Assembly (NCBI GenBank): GCA_947453695.1
Contig: CANGHW010000010.1
Location: 16,673-80,672 of the forward strand
Length of the DNA stretch: 64,000 bases
Direction of reading: 5' to 3'
DNA from: Opitutia bacterium
GTDB lineage: Bacteria > Verrucomicrobiota > Verrucomicrobiia > Opitutales > Opitutaceae
Below the pieces are notes generated by a model. That model was not told where the DNA came from, did not search any database, and saw nothing but the letters and a program-made list of their open reading frames with translations. Both the position numbers and the translations under genes were made by a program. Positions 63,201-64,000 of this stretch are shown one piece after another (the stretch's first letter is position 1; each line of letters opens with the position of its first letter).

Positions 63201-64000
63201 CCCACACACTGCTGAAGCCGTGCTCATCCGCAAAACGCGAGGCGGCGAGCACAAGCCGGTATTTATCGGAATCGCCGGCGACTTCCGTGCCGTTGAAAAA
63301 CATGACGCCGAACTGGAGGCGGGGCGGTGCGCGGCCGGTGCGCGGCGCCGGCGTCGCGGCGCGCGACGAAGTCGGCAAATCGAGCCAATGGCGTTCGCGC
63401 TGAAACGAATAACCCGGCAGATCGAGGTCGGCGCGGCGACGCGCACCAGGCGCGACAAGTGCCGTGAGATCAAGCGCCACGCCCGCCCGGTAAAGTCCGG
63501 CGCTCACCGCGAGGAGCTGCGCCCCATCCTCACTACCGGGACGCAACGTGGGCCACCATCCGGCGGCATCGGCGACAGGCCAATTTTTCTGCGCCAACGC
63601 GATCAGGACGGGCCGCGGGCCGAGTTCGACGAAATGCCGCAGTCCGCGCGCGTGGATCGCCCGCACGGCGTCGGCGAAACGCACCGTGCCGAGCACATGT
63701 GCTCGCCAATGGGCCGGCGACGCGAGATCGGCGCCCGGACCGAGATTGGATTCCACCGCAATCCGCGGAGCAGAGAACGTGACGCTTGCCAACACCCGCT
63801 CAAACTCCGCCAGTATCGGCGCCATCAGCGGCGAGTGAAATGCGTGCGACACCGCGAGCGCGCGGCTCTCGATCCCGCGCGCCGTGAGCGCGACGGCGAG
63901 CGCCGCCAAATCGTCGAGCGGGCCGGCGAGGACGGCTTCTCGGGGGGCGTTGAGCGCCGCGAGGGCAACCTGCGGCCGGCCCGCGATAAGCTCACGCGCC
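60280..64000 (-). CDS. PKS module AT-LLM monooxygenase-KR-ACP, 5' end outside window
   Basis: The frame is open through the window edge (…LAALNAPREAVLAGPLDD is still AT sequence), so the N-terminus, presumably with a KS, lies beyond 64,000. The visible AT end has an intact SHAFHSPLM, indicating malonyl-CoA. A luciferase-like monooxygenase domain covers about 63,330-62,290 (FSSVWVPERHYTHFGGLYPNP, GGRVGVSFASGWNPDDFAM). A KR covers about 61,480-60,920 with GGLGGIG and an intact Ser/Tyr pair (YSSISAVW ... LYAGANYFLD). The ACP (GMDS) lies near 60,510. This module oxygenates and reduces its extension unit. It is the direct upstream partner of the second LLM module, joined by an ATGA overlap. Its AT is the only intact AT visible in the minus arm. 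Confidence 0.92.
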   Translation of the reverse strand, partial: ARELIAGRPQVALAALNAPREAVLAGPLDDLAALAVALTARGIESRALAVSHAFHSPLMAPILAEFERVLASVTFSAPRIAVESNLGPGADLASPAHWRAHVLGTVRFADAVRAIHARGLRHFVELGPRPVLIALAQKNWPVADAAGWWPTLRPGSEDGAQLLAVSAGLYRAGVALDLTALVAPGARRRADLDLPGYSFQRERHWLDLPTSSRAATPAPRTGRAPPRLQFGVMFFNGTEVAGDSDKYRLVLAASRFADEHGFSSVWVPERHYTHFGGLYPNPTVLAAALARETRSLRLMAGSLVAPLHHPLRIAEDWSLIDNLSGGRVGVSFASGWNPDDFAMAPGAYADRHETVFNTIAEVRRLWRGETVAATSGVGAATAVRIYPTPLQRDLPVWVTAAGNPRTFERAGEIGANLLTHLLDQEPAQLAERIALYRAARARAGHDPSAGRVSLMVHTFVGPDDATVRVQIRDRYCQFLKQNIHLLKGLAVSRGGTTDPAALSPADLDDFVGFIFERFYARRALFGTPAACIALAEQLAAAGVDEIACLLDFGASVPDTLGALPYLNRVRAHFAGEPLAALAPVAPPVAVAAATVTAPSSILHTLEWRELTAVPGPVTTVQSGNWLIFDDGTGAGARLGAALAARGSMVAYVEPGEAFAVLAPDRFRVNPLVAADFTALLAGLRFVPAGVAHLWALALADGRATTLAALQTAENVGLPSLLHLAQALEGTRSTARIWVVTRGAVGRVGGSAGLCAVAQSPVCGLGRVLAVEQPENWGGLLDLDFATTDDETARAVNALTGGCDGEDQLVWRGQRCYVPRLVKAVAVPHAPLVLRGDAVYLVTGGLGGIGRRLVRWLAARGARHLVLTGLQALPPRAMWAALPAGTDGVTREKISTVAALEAAGVTVVFEVADVADAARMAAVFADIGRRGRPLAGVFHLAGLPENRTARETEFAAHRGVLAPKIAGAWILHELTRGLALDWFVLYSSISAVWGSRGQPLYAGANYFLDALGHQRRVLGLPATVFNWGPWADGGMVMSAADQAFLARFGLHATPSAEGIAALELALVTRCPSQVVATVDWALFRELFAARGRVSLFAELGADSAASGAGAEPTDFFRELAALSAESRVARLRAWLQTEVARTLRMPEGRLPSVERGFFEIGMDSLMAIEVKNRVQTALGVPLRATVVFNYPHIVSLSDYLAGLLPAPPAPAEASEELSEAELTRLLAQEIGAAEARTVRP

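Noticed and set aside
1..64000. CRISPR arrays, tRNA or rRNA genes, insertion sequences
   Set aside because: Looked for short regular repeats, tRNA-like cloverleaf arms and transposase motifs; none seen. Repetition in the window comes from homologous NRPS/PKS domains.

Overview
The window is dominated by a very large, GC-rich hybrid NRPS/PKS biosynthetic gene cluster in two convergent arms, with a block of unrelated-looking genes between them. The central genes include an MFS/ATP:ADP-antiporter-like protein with HEAT repeats and a cyclic-nucleotide-binding fold, a DUF481 outer-membrane protein, a large AsmA/YdbH-like protein and HAMP sensors. Together with the high GC they suggest a Gram-negative bacterium, most likely Verrucomicrobiota (Opitutaceae-like). 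That placement is inference; no marker gene is present.

Plus-strand arm (1-36,288). It starts inside an NRPS gene (A end-PCP-E). Next is a C-A-PCP-C-A-PCP-E synthetase split by a one-base frameshift near 5,615. It continues with C-A-PCP-C-A-PCP, C-A-PCP, and three PKS modules: KS-KR-ACP with no AT, KS-AT-KR-ACP with a mutated AT, and KS-AT-KR-DH-ER-ACP. A hotdog thioesterase and an O-carbamoyltransferase close the arm. Most junctions are 4-nt ATGA overlaps, so this is one translationally coupled assembly line. Adenylation codes read by eye suggest D-X, Ala (or Gly), D-Gln-like, an unassigned hydrophobic residue, Ser and Leu, then three ketide extensions, the last fully reduced. No integrated terminal thioesterase is seen.

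Middle block (36,285-52,210, plus strand). An AsmA-like gene overlaps the carbamoyltransferase and is followed by a small exported protein, a DAP-decarboxylase-fold PLP enzyme lacking the family Cys, and a PrmC/HemK-like methyltransferase, all coupled by overlaps. A second methyltransferase follows. Then comes a four-gene coupled operon (transporter-HEAT-CNB, HAMP sensor, CNB-like protein, second HAMP sensor) and a DUF481 porin-like gene ending in a rho-independent terminator. By eye, these genes favour C-ending codons (GCC, CTC, CGC), whereas the plus-arm synthetases favour GCG, GTG and CTG.

Minus-strand arm (64,000-52,299). In transcription order it holds AT-LLM-KR-ACP (5' end outside the window), KS-LLM-KR-ACP (AT-less, KR Ser replaced by Ala) and C-A-PCP with a proline-like code. 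Two consecutive PKS modules with an embedded luciferase-like flavin monooxygenase domain are the most distinctive feature of the locus. Both arms run off the window, so loading and release steps cannot be fully assigned.
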